Positions 44,251 to 52,947 of a stretch of DNA of 64,000 bases are shown piece by piece. The notes under the pieces are model-generated. The model saw nothing but the letters and a program-made list of their open reading frames with translations, did no database searches and was not told the origin of the DNA. The stretch lies in the NCBI GenBank assembly GCA_965222175.1, contig OZ244938.1, positions 992,001 to 1,056,000 of the forward strand. Direction: 5' to 3'. Both the position numbers and the translations under genes were made by a program. This DNA comes from NORP240 sp965222175 (GTDB taxonomy: Bacteria; Pseudomonadota; Gammaproteobacteria; Pseudomonadales; Pseudohongiellaceae). Numbering within the stretch: position 1 is the first letter of the stretch; every line of letters starts with the position of its first letter.

Positions 44251-45396
44251 CTATTGGCGATTGGCCCGCTGTCTATCGGGCAATTCCAGGTCGAGAGTGA
44301 AGGAAACCGGAATCGACTGAGGCAGGAAACAGATGGCATCATCACAGGCCTGGTAGTCCAGCGTACCGCTCAGGGTCAGGGCATCAAGGTCTGCCATTAT
44401 GGACTCGGCCTCCGCCGACGCATCCATAACCACTTCCTGAAGCAGGGTGAATTTTTCCTGATACACCGGCACATACTCGTCCAGCGGTTCGAAGTGATAG
44501 ATCTCAGAGTCCGGGTACGTAACGGGCTCAAAGCGCGCCAGAGGCGTGGGTGCCAGATTAAATCGTATCACCCGATAACCCCTTTCTTCCGCACCCGGCG
44601 CATAGACATGCATGTTGGGCCCAGGCTCCACTTCTAGAGCCAGTGAAAAGCGGGTACCAACTGTCACGGTGGAATTGCTTGGGTAGGCGGTAAACTTCAA
44701 ATGGGCAGTCGACCCTTCCACTGCCGCGATCGGTGATAGCCCGACGCCAAGCTTGAGCATGACATTCGTGGTGGTATTGCGCTCCCGGTAAAACTCTTCG
44801 AAAAAACGTGACGTTACGCGATCGCGATTGTCCAGCATGAAGGTGCCGGGATAGGGTGTGCCCACTATCAGTTGGCTGGCACCGAATACTGAAACGTATT
44901 TTGCCACGTCAGCCTGAACATCAGGATTGTCCCCGTCCGGCCCAAGGCCTTCTTCGGCCACGGTGTTCAATATGCCGTATTCGGTGATTACCGCTGAGTC
45001 GTCATCAGACAATAGGGGGAAAGTAATGCCGCGGCGCGCGGCGAAATCGGACAGCACTTCCACGGAATCGTAGCTGATTGCCGCTACCCCGATTCCCTGC
45101 TGTTCGAGCTGTTCCAGCTGACCCTGCAACTCCACGAGTTGCGCTTTACAGTAGGGTCACCAGTCAGCGGAACGATGAAACAACAGCATCGTCCCGTTCT
45201 GACCCCTGATGTCTTCAAGGGTTCGGTACTGACCGTTCTGGTCAGGAAGCCTGAAATCAGGTACGCGTTCGCCGATCTGCGGACCCAGGCTGGCCACTTC
45301 AATGGCCTCGCGCCCGGCATCCTGCGCAAAGGCCGGCACTGCTATCAGCAGGGCAATTAGAAAATTTCGGAATTTTGCCAGAATTGTTGTTCTCAT
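44251..45396 (-). CDS. Predicted selenocysteine redoxin (UxxC) fused to a DsbD-N-like domain
   Basis: Read through an in-frame UGA (45157-45159) this is one 381-residue exported protein. A signal peptide (FLIALLIAVPAFAQ) leads into an AhpC/TSA-type redoxin: GERVPDFRLPDQNGQ, then LLFHRSADW, the UGA codon as residue 80, then PYCKAQLVELQ. Homologues have CPYC here, so UGA stands exactly at the first catalytic Cys and gives UxxC. After the redoxin core (VISYDS, FPLLSDDDS, PGTFMLDN) comes a domain like the DsbD N-terminal domain with TLDYQACDDAICFLPQSIPVSFTL. A SECIS-like hairpin follows the UGA. The alternative is a Cys-to-stop mutation. No sel gene lies in the window. Confidence 0.75.
45119..45159 (-). 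promoter_or_regulatory. Bacterial SECIS-like hairpin for selenocysteine insertion
   Basis: On the minus strand the 41 nt starting at the UGA fold as two nested perfect 7-bp stems. UGACCCU pairs with AGGGUCA, and GCAACUC pairs with GAGUUGC around the apical loop GUG. The loop begins 21 nt after the UGA and starts with G, within the published limits for bacterial SECIS elements (loop 16-37 nt from UGA, G in the first two loop bases). A 10-nt one-sided bulge separates the stems. The base after the UGA is C. Confidence 0.72.
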
Positions 45397-45857
45397 GAGA
45401 CCAATCCTAACACGTAAATTCCCTGTTTCCAAAATAAGAAAGGGTCACACTGCATGCCGTTGGTCAATGCCCTAATGTAGCTGTGTCAGCTTGAACAGGA
45501 ATCGGTACGTTTGACATTGCAGGACCTCTCATCGACTCGAATCACTTTAGTCCATGGTATTGTGTTACTGGTATTCGTGAGTGGTTTCTTATGATCTGTA
45601 TTGTGGCTTGGCAATTACAGTATTAACAGATTGGGACCTCCCTCTTACAAAAATGTGCGAAAGATAATTTACGATATCGCGTTGCGGAATTAAGTGTTCA
45701 CGCTTAAAAGAAACCACTGTTTGACTTCGCAGCAATGCGTAGGCTGTAGTTGCGACTAGAGCTGATATAGTTTCTCAGTTCTAGTCTACGACCTGATGAA
45801 AAAAGTCCTTTAAGAGTTTAGATCGTGCAGCTTTTAAAGAGGGACGCAGTATGCAGG
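45397..45857. other. Gene-free interval
   Basis: About 460 bp without a supported gene. A short tract near 45690 (GTGTTCACGCTTAAAAGAAA) resembles one repeat of the IS21 end but is too short to call. No terminator or promoter is evident. Confidence 0.45.
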
Positions 45858-46286
45858 TTATTTGCTCACTATCGCCGAAAATTTCGAAATTCGAATTAAG
45901 ATTAAAGCAATAACATTACTTGTTGCAATAGCAAACCCTTCTCCGATGGTGTCCCGCGTAGGTAATTTCATGAGAATCCAAATTGCGGAAAAATCTCCAA
46001 AGTAAATTAGGCATCCTAGAATGAATGCGATTAGTGCAGAAACAAGAAACCAAAATTCTCCTGATAATCCGAATTTTAGGAACGCAAAAGTAAGTGCGGC
46101 CTGTATAAAAATCTGTAAAGATATTACGCGCCAAATCAGTTCGTAAAAACCCTTAACAAAAGAATCAGTAAGAGGAAATGACTTGAAAATAAATGAATGT
46201 AGTACGTAAATACCGAAAAAAATAAGTAGCTCAATCACCAGATACAAAAGGACGAACATTGAGCTGTCAATGCCATTTTTCATCAT
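45858..46286 (-). CDS. Hypothetical integral membrane protein
   Basis: About 142 residues with four hydrophobic segments (MFVLLYLVIELLIFFGIYVL; a second around VISLQIFIQAALTFAFL; a third LVSALIAFILGCLIYFG; a fourth near IATSNVIALILI). I do not recognise the family. Low G+C compared with its surroundings suggests transferred DNA. The start was placed at a double ATG after which the first membrane segment begins; an upstream extension of 14 codons is open but less likely. Confidence 0.5.
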   Translation of the reverse strand: MMKNGIDSSMFVLLYLVIELLIFFGIYVLHSFIFKSFPLTDSFVKGFYELIWRVISLQIFIQAALTFAFLKFGLSGEFWFLVSALIAFILGCLIYFGDFSAIWILMKLPTRDTIGEGFAIATSNVIALILIRISKFSAIVSK

Positions 46287-46364
46287 TACGTACCGCTTCG
46301 AGCAAAATCCCATCATTGATTGCTGCAATTCGATTCGATGAGTTCTGCGCTAAAAATTGAAGCT

Positions 46365-46640
46365 TACTTGTCTCGCTATATCTTGATTAAGAAGGTCAAC
46401 GGAAGAACCGCTAAGCTTTTTTACGGGACAATCATCAGTTTGTTTTCCGCTGCGTCTGGGAAGGTCCACACCCTGACATCAGTTAACGGGAAAGAATTCG
46501 CAGAGGAAAGAACCATTTCCAACCAACTCAGTGCCAGGTTCTGCACAGCGCATCCCTATGCTTCAAGGGGAAGGGGACTGAATGAAAATGCCAGCGGTTT
46601 AATCCGACTGAACTTCCCAAAGGACAGGGACTTTATGTTT
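46365..46640 (+). pseudogene. IS30-family transposase fragment
   Basis: The peptide KVHTLTSVNGKEFAEERTI, then FCTAHPYASRGRGLNENASG and LIRLNFPKDRDF matches the C-terminal catalytic region of IS30-family DDE transposases, covering the second Asp (here changed, SVNG in place of the usual SDNG) and the Glu (GLNEN). The N-terminal half and the last 30 residues are missing or scrambled. No terminal repeats found. Confidence 0.82.
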
Positions 46641-47252
46641 CTCCGTAATGCTAACGAGGTACAATTTCCTCATTACTTGATAGATCGATACGTACCGAGT
46701 TGCTTTCCAAGTCTACACCATAAATCAGATGCTAAGGTTCTGGATAAAAGTACCCGAAATCCAACCATACAAACTATAACGCGGATTCCGAAGGTACAAA
46801 GCTTAGTCTAATCGAATCTATTTCAGGATCTGGTACATTTGAAAAGATGTCAACAGGAAATGGTATTTTGCTGCCTCTAGCTGTTAGGGTTAATGAATTC
46901 AATCTCAATTCTCCATTCTTGAAGATCATCGCCGTCTCGATTTCAATGTTTTCAGAACTGGTTGGATCCGGCAAAAAAATTACTAACTTTTGTAGGCGAG
47001 ATCGGGACGGAACTAATGGATTGTCCTCAAGTAAGGTTGGCAAAAAAGAAACCAACCAAAATGCAACAAGTCCTAATCACCTCCAATTTCTCCATATACC
47101 GATTGTATAAACCAGGTTTTGGTGCGGTTCAGCTTTATCCTTAGTAGCAATCCCTGCCCAATTGCGAAGTCTACAGGATTCTTGCAGGAGGCTTTTCGAT
47201 ATCATCGACTAGACAGGATTACATTGGCTCGTGATTGAAAATACACTCAATT

Positions 47253-47666
47253 TTATTCAATTAGTACCCAATCTATAACTGAATATTCTGATTCTCGTTC
47301 AACCACAATCCAAATAGGCTCCGAACCATGGTTACAGATGCTGCCTAACACTATACCGTAAATTTTATTCTCATCGCTTGGAGCATTGTTGATCGAGTTA
47401 TTTGTAAAAAAATCGGAGTACCTTTGAGGGTTTTCTATACTTATTCCCACAAGCTTCTCTATTGTGATTTCGTTTTCATTGCAAAATCCCACCCCATAGC
47501 TGAGTATCGCTTTCCGGATCATATTCCAGTTTTTTGTTACGAAATTTAGATCGTCGGGAGTCGCCGATCCATATAGCTGAACTTCTCGCGTGATTGACTC
47601 ACTCGTGTCGCAGCTAACCGACGCTACCAGGAATAACAATATTAGGAGAATGTATTTATGTACCAT
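47253..47666 (-). CDS. Hypothetical lipoprotein
   Basis: A 137-residue protein with a lipoprotein signal: KYILLILLFLVASVSC, the Cys at about 19 in a lipobox. The mature part (VTKNWNMIRKAILSYGVGFC, GIVLGSICNHGSEPIWIVVE) has no family I recognise. A+T-rich and isolated. Confidence rests mainly on the good signal peptide and clean frame. Confidence 0.5.
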   Translation of the reverse strand: MVHKYILLILLFLVASVSCDTSESITREVQLYGSATPDDLNFVTKNWNMIRKAILSYGVGFCNENEITIEKLVGISIENPQRYSDFFTNNSINNAPSDENKIYGIVLGSICNHGSEPIWIVVERESEYSVIDWVLIE

Positions 47667-47985
47667 TTAACAGCCCCAACGTTTCAAACCTCGAACTTGC
47701 ATTTATACACCCTAATTAGGATTCAATGCCCACAAAGGTTTCATTGGCCAGGATGAAGCAATTTTCAACTGGCTAGTATTCGAATGGGGAAATCTTGGAA
47801 TTACCCCGCCTATGACACCCAGATTCTTGTTAATCACAAATTGTTTAAGGCTTTTTCTTTTCCTAAAGCAAGTGTATTCGAGGAATTTACAGACAGCGAT
47901 ATAGATTGGAGAAAATTCGGTGCTGTTCAACTAGTTGGATCGGCGACTGCTATGAGAATTATCCTCTATACCGAGAATCTCCCTT
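47667..47985. other. Gene-free interval
   Basis: About 320 A+T-rich bases between the lipoprotein start and the RAYT remnant. Nothing recognisable is present. Confidence 0.4.
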
Positions 47986-48070
47986 GCCGAGCTTACCGGC
48001 AATCGTGTCAGACCATTAAAAAGAGGCCGGCCGGTGAAATAAACTAATGTATCTTTACTCTGACCCTAAT
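47986..48070 (+). mobile_element. RAYT 3' remnant
   Basis: The last 17 codons of the RAYT transposase survive (LTGNRVRPLKRGRPVK and a TAA, against LTGKRVRPLKRGRPVR in the full copy), followed by the inverted terminal motif ending TTTACTCTGACCCTAAT. It abuts the stop of the zeta-like toxin gene, which reads in from the other side. Confidence 0.85.
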
Positions 48071-48867
48071 TATTTCCTCGCTTTTTCAGAGTAATTATCC
48101 ACAAACCATCTTGGTATTTTTGATGTGTCGATAGGGTCCCATTTTTTGTTGTCTTTTTCGATTTTAAAATGGGCAAATGGCTCCGCGTGGATGCTCTGTG
48201 AGGTTTTGGAGTTATCAAAGAAATACGCCTGATAGGCCAGCTGTGCCGCGTCGTAGAGCTGTTCTAGTGATCGTAAGTAACGAGATTTGATCTTAGTTTC
48301 CGGGACATCATGTCCGCCGCGCTTGATACGAATGTCTTTGATGCGGGCAAGATTGATGGCCGGGTCTTCGGTTGCCACAAAATAGAGGTAGATGCGATAG
48401 CCCCTGACCTTTGCCGCCTCCATGAAGGCCAATTTTGAAGGGTGGGAAAACACTGTTTCGAACGACAGCTTCTTTCCCTGCTCAATGAGTTGCCAACGCA
48501 GATACTCGGCTAGAATTTGTGCCACGCGCTCGCTTCGAGCTTTGTTCTTGAGAATAAGCGAATCGTCTTTTTTTAAAGTGAAGCAATTGCTGAATTCTTC
48601 GATGGTAAACCTTGGAGAGACAAGGCCGGTGCTAGCCACCAGCTGAATAAACTCAGCACGGTTGACCTGGGTAACCCCATATCGTCGGAAGGAAAATTTG
48701 TCTTCTGTCAGCAGGGCGGCAATGTCATCGGCATTCACGTAGACGCCAAAGTCTATAGGCCTGCCATTTACCCTTACATTTCGAATTGCTTTGATGATGG
48801 TGGTTTTACCAGATCCATTCGGACCGGCAAACACCCTGAGACGTTTTTTAGAGCTAGTCGAGGACAA
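48070..48867 (-). CDS. Zeta-toxin-like P-loop kinase
   Basis: A 265-residue AAA/zeta-type P-loop protein: Walker A FAGPNGSGKTT (about 13-23), VYVNADDIAALL (about 43-54) with the substrate-binding Asp typical of zeta/PezT, ETVFSHPSKLAFMEAAKVRGY (about 135-155), and IKRGGHDVPETKIKSRYLRSLEQL, a variant of the RxxxGGHxVPxxxIxxRY signature. Zeta toxins phosphorylate UDP-N-acetylglucosamine; relatives with this signature often act in two-gene modules. It overlaps the upstream small gene by 14 bases. The stop touches a RAYT remnant, but the C-terminus looks natural. Confidence 0.8.
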   Translation of the reverse strand: MSSTSSKKRLRVFAGPNGSGKTTIIKAIRNVRVNGRPIDFGVYVNADDIAALLTEDKFSFRRYGVTQVNRAEFIQLVASTGLVSPRFTIEEFSNCFTLKKDDSLILKNKARSERVAQILAEYLRWQLIEQGKKLSFETVFSHPSKLAFMEAAKVRGYRIYLYFVATEDPAINLARIKDIRIKRGGHDVPETKIKSRYLRSLEQLYDAAQLAYQAYFFDNSKTSQSIHAEPFAHFKIEKDNKKWDPIDTSKIPRWFVDNYSEKARK

Positions 48868-49072
48868 CGTCGGCAGCTGTTACTTGGGGGATTTTCTTTA
48901 TCCGGGTTGTTTTCCCGTTTTTATACTGGCGCACCACCCAGCCGTTTTTCATCGTGACCACAGAGTCCGTGACTTCATAGGCTTCACTGGATGCCTTTTT
49001 AATCGCTTTTGCTGTGGCACTCTTGAGGCGACGCTTGGTAAGGTAGTTATCTTGCTTTGCTGTGCTGCCCAT
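48854..49072 (-). CDS. Putative antitoxin of the zeta-like module
   Basis: A 72-residue basic protein: RRLKSATAKAIKKASSEAYE, then VVTMKNGWVVRQYKNGKTTRIKKI. It begins upstream and overlaps the toxin gene by 14 bases, the order and coupling normal for antitoxins. Small proteins of this composition are frequent partners of zeta-like P-loop genes. There is no epsilon-type three-helix resemblance that I can confirm. Its 5' side faces the tmRNA gene. Confidence 0.6.
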   Translation of the reverse strand: MGSTAKQDNYLTKRRLKSATAKAIKKASSEAYEVTDSVVTMKNGWVVRQYKNGKTTRIKKIPQVTAADVVLD

Positions 49073-49236
49073 GGGTTATATTCAACAACAAATATAGGTT
49101 TTCTGATGAGTTTGCCCGGCTTCGCTGCGCTACGCCGGACACTACTTCGCCTGAATCGTCTACGAGCGACACTCCCTGCTTCGTTTCGCTGCGCTCAACT
49201 ACACATGGCGTGCCACGCGTAGTCGAAGGCGAAGTG

Positions 49237-49595
49237 TGGTGGAGGCGGGGAGAGTTGAACTCCCGTCCGTCAGTTCGCTGCCTTTGGCTCTACATGCTTA
49301 GCGTCGTCTATTGAGTTAACCCGTGTCCGCCCGACGGGCAGGGTGACTTGGGCGAGTCCAGTTAAGTTTAACGGCTTGGTCCTGGACGAACCTCCCCGCG
49401 ATCCTGTTCTATATGACGATTGCGATCACTGGTTTACAGGCATCCCGGTGGCAATCGCTAGCGGCCTTTTAGGCTGCTAGAGCGTAGTTGTCGTCGTTGG
49501 CAACTATAAAGTTGTAGTAATTGATTTACGAGACTTACTACCCTCTCGGCATGCACCTCAGGTTTTGATACCGGCGTCGAATCCGAATCGCCCCC
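49237..49595 (-). ncRNA. ssrA: tmRNA (transfer-messenger RNA)
   Basis: On the minus strand the RNA starts GGGGGCGATTCGGATTCGAC and ends GTTCAACTCTCCCCGCCTCC plus ACCA, the two halves pairing as a tRNA(Ala)-like acceptor with a T-arm. The length is 359 nt. The CCA is encoded. It rescues stalled ribosomes together with SmpB (52948). The tag peptide frame and the pseudoknot-rich middle are intact. Its 3' end faces the accessory island. Confidence 0.97.
49469..49501 (-). other. tmRNA proteolysis tag frame
   Basis: The resume codon GCC opens a frame encoding ANDDNYALAA followed by TAA. It ends in the hydrophobic ALAA recognised by ClpXP and related proteases and differs by Asp for Glu from the common gammaproteobacterial ANDENYALAA. 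Confidence 0.95.
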
Positions 49596-49881
49596 AATGG
49601 TGGAAAAAGAACACTGTCTTGGTCGTATGGCATTCGCTCGTTACTGACAGAGGTCGGCTACCACAACCAACAAGACCGTCCTTCCTGCTCTTTCCTTCCA
49701 GCCCTGGAGTCGCTCACGCCCTGGCTGCTGCCGCAGTCTATCACTTTCCCGCGGCCTGGTCTGTATATCCGGCCTCGCCGGCGATTTTCAACTCCGCCGC
49801 CGGGTTTCCGGCCCTTCTCCGGGGCAGGTGTACGCCACGGCCCGGTAAAGTCACTGGTTTTTCGCTGGTCAATCGGCTGTA

Positions 49882-50697
49882 ATGGGCGCCATGACTGTTG
49901 GCCATTCCTCCAATAAGCCTGACTGGCGTCTGCCGGGCGTGCTGGCGGCGGCGCTGTGGGCGCTTGCCGGGGGCCTGTCCGCCGCGGAATCGGGGACAGA
50001 GTCCGGTTCCGGGGAAGCCGGGGCGGCGGCGGTTGTGGACGTGGAATCCGGAGTAGTGGAGCAGGAGGTGCCGCCGCCGGTGGCACCGCCAGTGCCGCCC
50101 CGGCCGCAGTTCGGCGGCGCCTGGGAGAAGGATTTTGCACGCAGCGATCGCTGGGAAGACGAGCTGACCCGGCAGCTGGATCAGCTGCGGCGGGATGCCG
50201 AACGGGGTTATCAGCTGGAAACCCGTCGCGTGCAGGCGACACCGATGGGTAACCGCCGCAGCCGCAGCGGGGCCAATATCGTCGAGCTGGCCCAGCTTAC
50301 CGGGTTCATCAATCGCCAGACCACCCTGCGCATTCAGCAGTCGGCGGTGGAGATCCGCATCGAGCGCACCGGCGATGCCGACCTGGTGTGCAGCACCCTG
50401 GAGAACATCACCTATTCCTGGGAGGACATCACCGGCGAGGAGGTGTGTGGCTGGGAAGGCGGCCAGCTGCTGTTCAGCATCAACCTGCCGGAGGGTGTGC
50501 AGATTCTGCATCGCTTCAGCCTGGCGGACAACGGCCAGTGGCTGAACATGGCCACCACCACGTCGTCGGCCTCGGCGACCTTTACCCAGATACAGTTTTT
50601 CTATCGCTACGATGCGCCCAGCGAAAACTACACCTGTATTCAGACCATCAGTCGCGGCAACACCTGCAGCCTGGGCGATTCGGTTCAGTATGACTGA
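49882..50697 (+). CDS. Hypothetical exported protein
   Basis: A 271-residue protein with a hydrophobic N-terminal segment (LPGVLAAALWALAGGLSAAE) and a proline-rich tract (PPPVAPPVPPRP) that suggests a periplasmic linker. A charged helix (WEDELTRQLDQLRRDAERGY) and a C-terminal region with paired cysteines (VCSTLENITYSW, EEVCGWEGG, YTCIQTI, NTCSLGD) follow. I do not recognise a family. The next gene, a lipoprotein, overlaps it by 8 bases, so the two likely form an envelope operon. Confidence 0.65.
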   Translation: MGAMTVGHSSNKPDWRLPGVLAAALWALAGGLSAAESGTESGSGEAGAAAVVDVESGVVEQEVPPPVAPPVPPRPQFGGAWEKDFARSDRWEDELTRQLDQLRRDAERGYQLETRRVQATPMGNRRSRSGANIVELAQLTGFINRQTTLRIQQSAVEIRIERTGDADLVCSTLENITYSWEDITGEEVCGWEGGQLLFSINLPEGVQILHRFSLADNGQWLNMATTTSSASATFTQIQFFYRYDAPSENYTCIQTISRGNTCSLGDSVQYD

Positions 50698-51886
50698 CAC
50701 CGCGGCAGCCAGGCAGGCCAGGCAGACGCGACCGGCGCTGGTCCTGCTGCTGTCCCTTGTAATTGCCGCCTGCGGGTCCGCGCCGTCACAGCGGGCCGAA
50801 GTGGCGGTACCGAACCTGGTGGGGGAGGTGGACCTGCAGCGGGCCGAGCAGGACCCGCCGGCATCACGGCTGCTGGATATCGGCGTGCAGGTGTTCGACG
50901 CCGGGCCGGTGGACCCGGATACCGCCCAGGTGGCGCCCTGGCTGACGGAAGAGATCCGCCTGAAGGAAACCCATTACCTGCCCTACGTGCTGCGCAACAT
51001 CCTGGCCGCCTCCAATCAGTGGGGCGCGGTGCGGGTGCTGCCGGCGGTGGATCCGTCGGTGGACCTGCAGGTTTCCGGCACGGTAATTCACTCCGACGGG
51101 CTCAGCCTGGTATTGCGGGTGCAGGCCCGGGACAGCACCTCGCGGGTGTGGCTGGACGCGGTGTACAGCGACCAGACCGAGAACCGTGACTTCGTGGGCA
51201 ACGACTCTTTCTATGGCGAGGGCGTCACCTTGGACAACTATGCCGAGGCCATGGCCGATCCCTTTGCCGACCTGTACACCCGGATCGCCAATGACCTGCT
51301 GGCGGTGCGAGAGCAGCTGGATAATGAACAACTGGTCAATATCGACAGGGTCTCCCGCATGGTCTATGCCAGTGACCTGTCGCCGGACACCTTCGACCGT
51401 ACCCTGGTCGTTGGGGATGACGGGCTGCGGCGGGTGGTGAGCCTGATGGCGGACGATGACCCGATGTTGCGGCGGGTGGGGGACATGCGCCTGCGTCACC
51501 ACCTGTTCATCGATACCGTGGACGACTACTACCAGTCGCTGTACGACGAGATGCGGCCGCTGTACGACCTGTGGCGCAGCTATTCCCGGGAACAGATCCT
51601 GGAAACCCGGGAACGGGCGCCGGGGTCCCGGGAGCTGGGCGGTGGTTCCGGCATCCAGGCACTGACCCAGAGCTATAACCGCTACAAGTGGGCGCGGATC
51701 TACGAGCAGGAATTCGCCGGGCTGGCCCAGGGCTTCAACAACGAGATCGCCCCGGCGATCCTGGACCTGAACCGCCGGGTTCACGGCCTCAGCGGTTCAC
51801 TGGAAGAACAGTACGGCCAGTGGCGACAGATACTGCGGCAGCTGTTCGAACTGGAAATCGGGCAGGCGTTGTCCAACGTACCCTGA
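50690..51886 (+). CDS. Hypothetical outer-membrane-type lipoprotein
   Basis: A 398-residue protein from an ATG inside the previous gene. The lipoprotein signal is LVLLLSLVIAACGSAPS with the lipobox Cys at about 26. The mature part has LLDIGVQVFDAGPVDPD and VSGTVIHSDGLSLVLRVQARDSTSRVWL, a beta-rich pattern, and a C-terminal helical half (WRSYSREQILETRERAPGS, YKWARIYEQEFAGLAQGFN). No family is recognised. Coupled to the upstream exported protein. Confidence 0.65.
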   Translation: MTDTAAARQARQTRPALVLLLSLVIAACGSAPSQRAEVAVPNLVGEVDLQRAEQDPPASRLLDIGVQVFDAGPVDPDTAQVAPWLTEEIRLKETHYLPYVLRNILAASNQWGAVRVLPAVDPSVDLQVSGTVIHSDGLSLVLRVQARDSTSRVWLDAVYSDQTENRDFVGNDSFYGEGVTLDNYAEAMADPFADLYTRIANDLLAVREQLDNEQLVNIDRVSRMVYASDLSPDTFDRTLVVGDDGLRRVVSLMADDDPMLRRVGDMRLRHHLFIDTVDDYYQSLYDEMRPLYDLWRSYSREQILETRERAPGSRELGGGSGIQALTQSYNRYKWARIYEQEFAGLAQGFNNEIAPAILDLNRRVHGLSGSLEEQYGQWRQILRQLFELEIGQALSNVP

Positions 51887-51942
51887 GTCCGCGCCGCATC
51901 TCTTGACTCCACCCGCCACGCAGCGCCGCGGGTGAAAAGCGA

Positions 51943-52560
51943 TCACTGGCCCCAGAGCTCCTCAAGCCTCGCGTCCCGGCGACAGCCGAAGCGGTAGAAC
52001 CGGTAGCGCAGGGGATTTTTCTCGTAATAATCCTGGTGGTAGTCCTCGGCGGCATGAAACTCCGAGGCCGGCAGGATGGCGGTCTGGATTTTTCCTTTCA
52101 GCCTGCCGCTGTCCGCCAGGGCCTGCCGGGAGGCTTCCGCCTGTTCCTGCTGGTGGGCGTCGTGGTAGAAGATGGCGCTGAGGTACTGGCTGCCGCGGTC
52201 GCAGAACTGGCCACCGCCGTCCAGCGGATCGATGTTGCGCCAGAACACGTCCAGCAGTTTCTGGTAGCTCACCTGCGTCGGGTCGTAGGCCACCTGCACC
52301 GCCTCGTAGTGGCCGGTGCCGCCGGCGGACACGTCCTCGTAAGTCGGATTCATGGTGCTGCCGCCGATATAGCCAGAAGTAGTCGACATGACCCCTTCAA
52401 GCTTGTCGTAGGGCGGTTCCATGCACCAGAAGCAGCCGCCGGCAAAGGTGGCCACGGCCGTGGTGCCCGCCTCGCTGTCGGTGGACTGGGCCGCGGCCCA
52501 CTGGCTGCCCAGCAGCAGCGCGACGGTCAGGCTGGTTACAATCCTGGTGAGGTTTCCCAT
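51943..52560 (-). CDS. msrA: Peptide-methionine (S)-S-oxide reductase MsrA, exported
   Basis: A 205-residue MsrA with an N-terminal signal peptide (SLTVALLLGSQWAAAQS), so it should repair methionine sulfoxide in the periplasm. The catalytic motif GCFWCMEPPYD (about 42-52) is present, with GYIGG, YEDVSAGGTGHYEAVQV, FWRNIDPLDGGGQFCDRGSQY and AEDYHQDYYEKNP, all MsrA signatures. No msrB is adjacent. The periplasmic location fits with the exported redoxin elsewhere in the window, but no direct link is shown. Confidence 0.94.
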   Translation of the reverse strand: MGNLTRIVTSLTVALLLGSQWAAAQSTDSEAGTTAVATFAGGCFWCMEPPYDKLEGVMSTTSGYIGGSTMNPTYEDVSAGGTGHYEAVQVAYDPTQVSYQKLLDVFWRNIDPLDGGGQFCDRGSQYLSAIFYHDAHQQEQAEASRQALADSGRLKGKIQTAILPASEFHAAEDYHQDYYEKNPLRYRFYRFGCRRDARLEELWGQ

Positions 52561-52947
52561 GGCAATCCCCCTGGTGGCGGCTGAATTTCAAGTCTCCAGG
52601 ACATCCTGGCGACTTCTACCTATGTATCTGAAACCAGATACCTGGTACTTGAAACTAACGCTGGAACAAGCGATCCGGTTCCCTGATACAGTCGACCGGG
52701 CAGCCGGCTATATCTTGCGTCTTAATTAACGGACAGGACTATATTTGAACTCCCGGCAAGGACGTAACCGTGTGCTGGCAAGGACTATTTCGTACCCGGC
52801 TTTTCCGCGTAGCCTGCATGGCCCTACTACAATCCGGTGGCATGCACCGGCGATCTGCAGCCGCGGTGTATTTGAAGCAGCCACGAACCAGTGCAATAGT
52901 CGGGTAGCCGCCGTTGGAAGATCAGCAATATCGAAAGAGTGGACAAA
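52561..52947. other. msrA-smpB intergenic region with hairpins
   Basis: About 390 bp without a gene. A perfect hairpin GTATCTG-AAAC-CAGATAC lies near 52624-52641 and a CCAGGACATCCTGG palindrome near 52597. They may regulate msrA, which starts leftward from this region. Neither is followed by a T-run. Confidence 0.45.

Noticed and set aside
44251..45396. Treating the redoxin as two genes or as a simple pseudogene
   Set aside because: The frame is the same on both sides of the UGA, no other lesion is seen, the UGA sits at a catalytic Cys, and a SECIS-like hairpin follows. A point mutation cannot be excluded.
46774..47076. Minus-strand frame of about 95 codons
   Set aside because: It has no ATG, GTG or convincing TTG start with a ribosome site and no recognisable family; at most a decayed fragment.
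47784..48047. Plus-strand frame running into the RAYT remnant
   Set aside because: Its end is out of frame with the RAYT C-terminal peptide that is clearly present there, so the frame is accidental.
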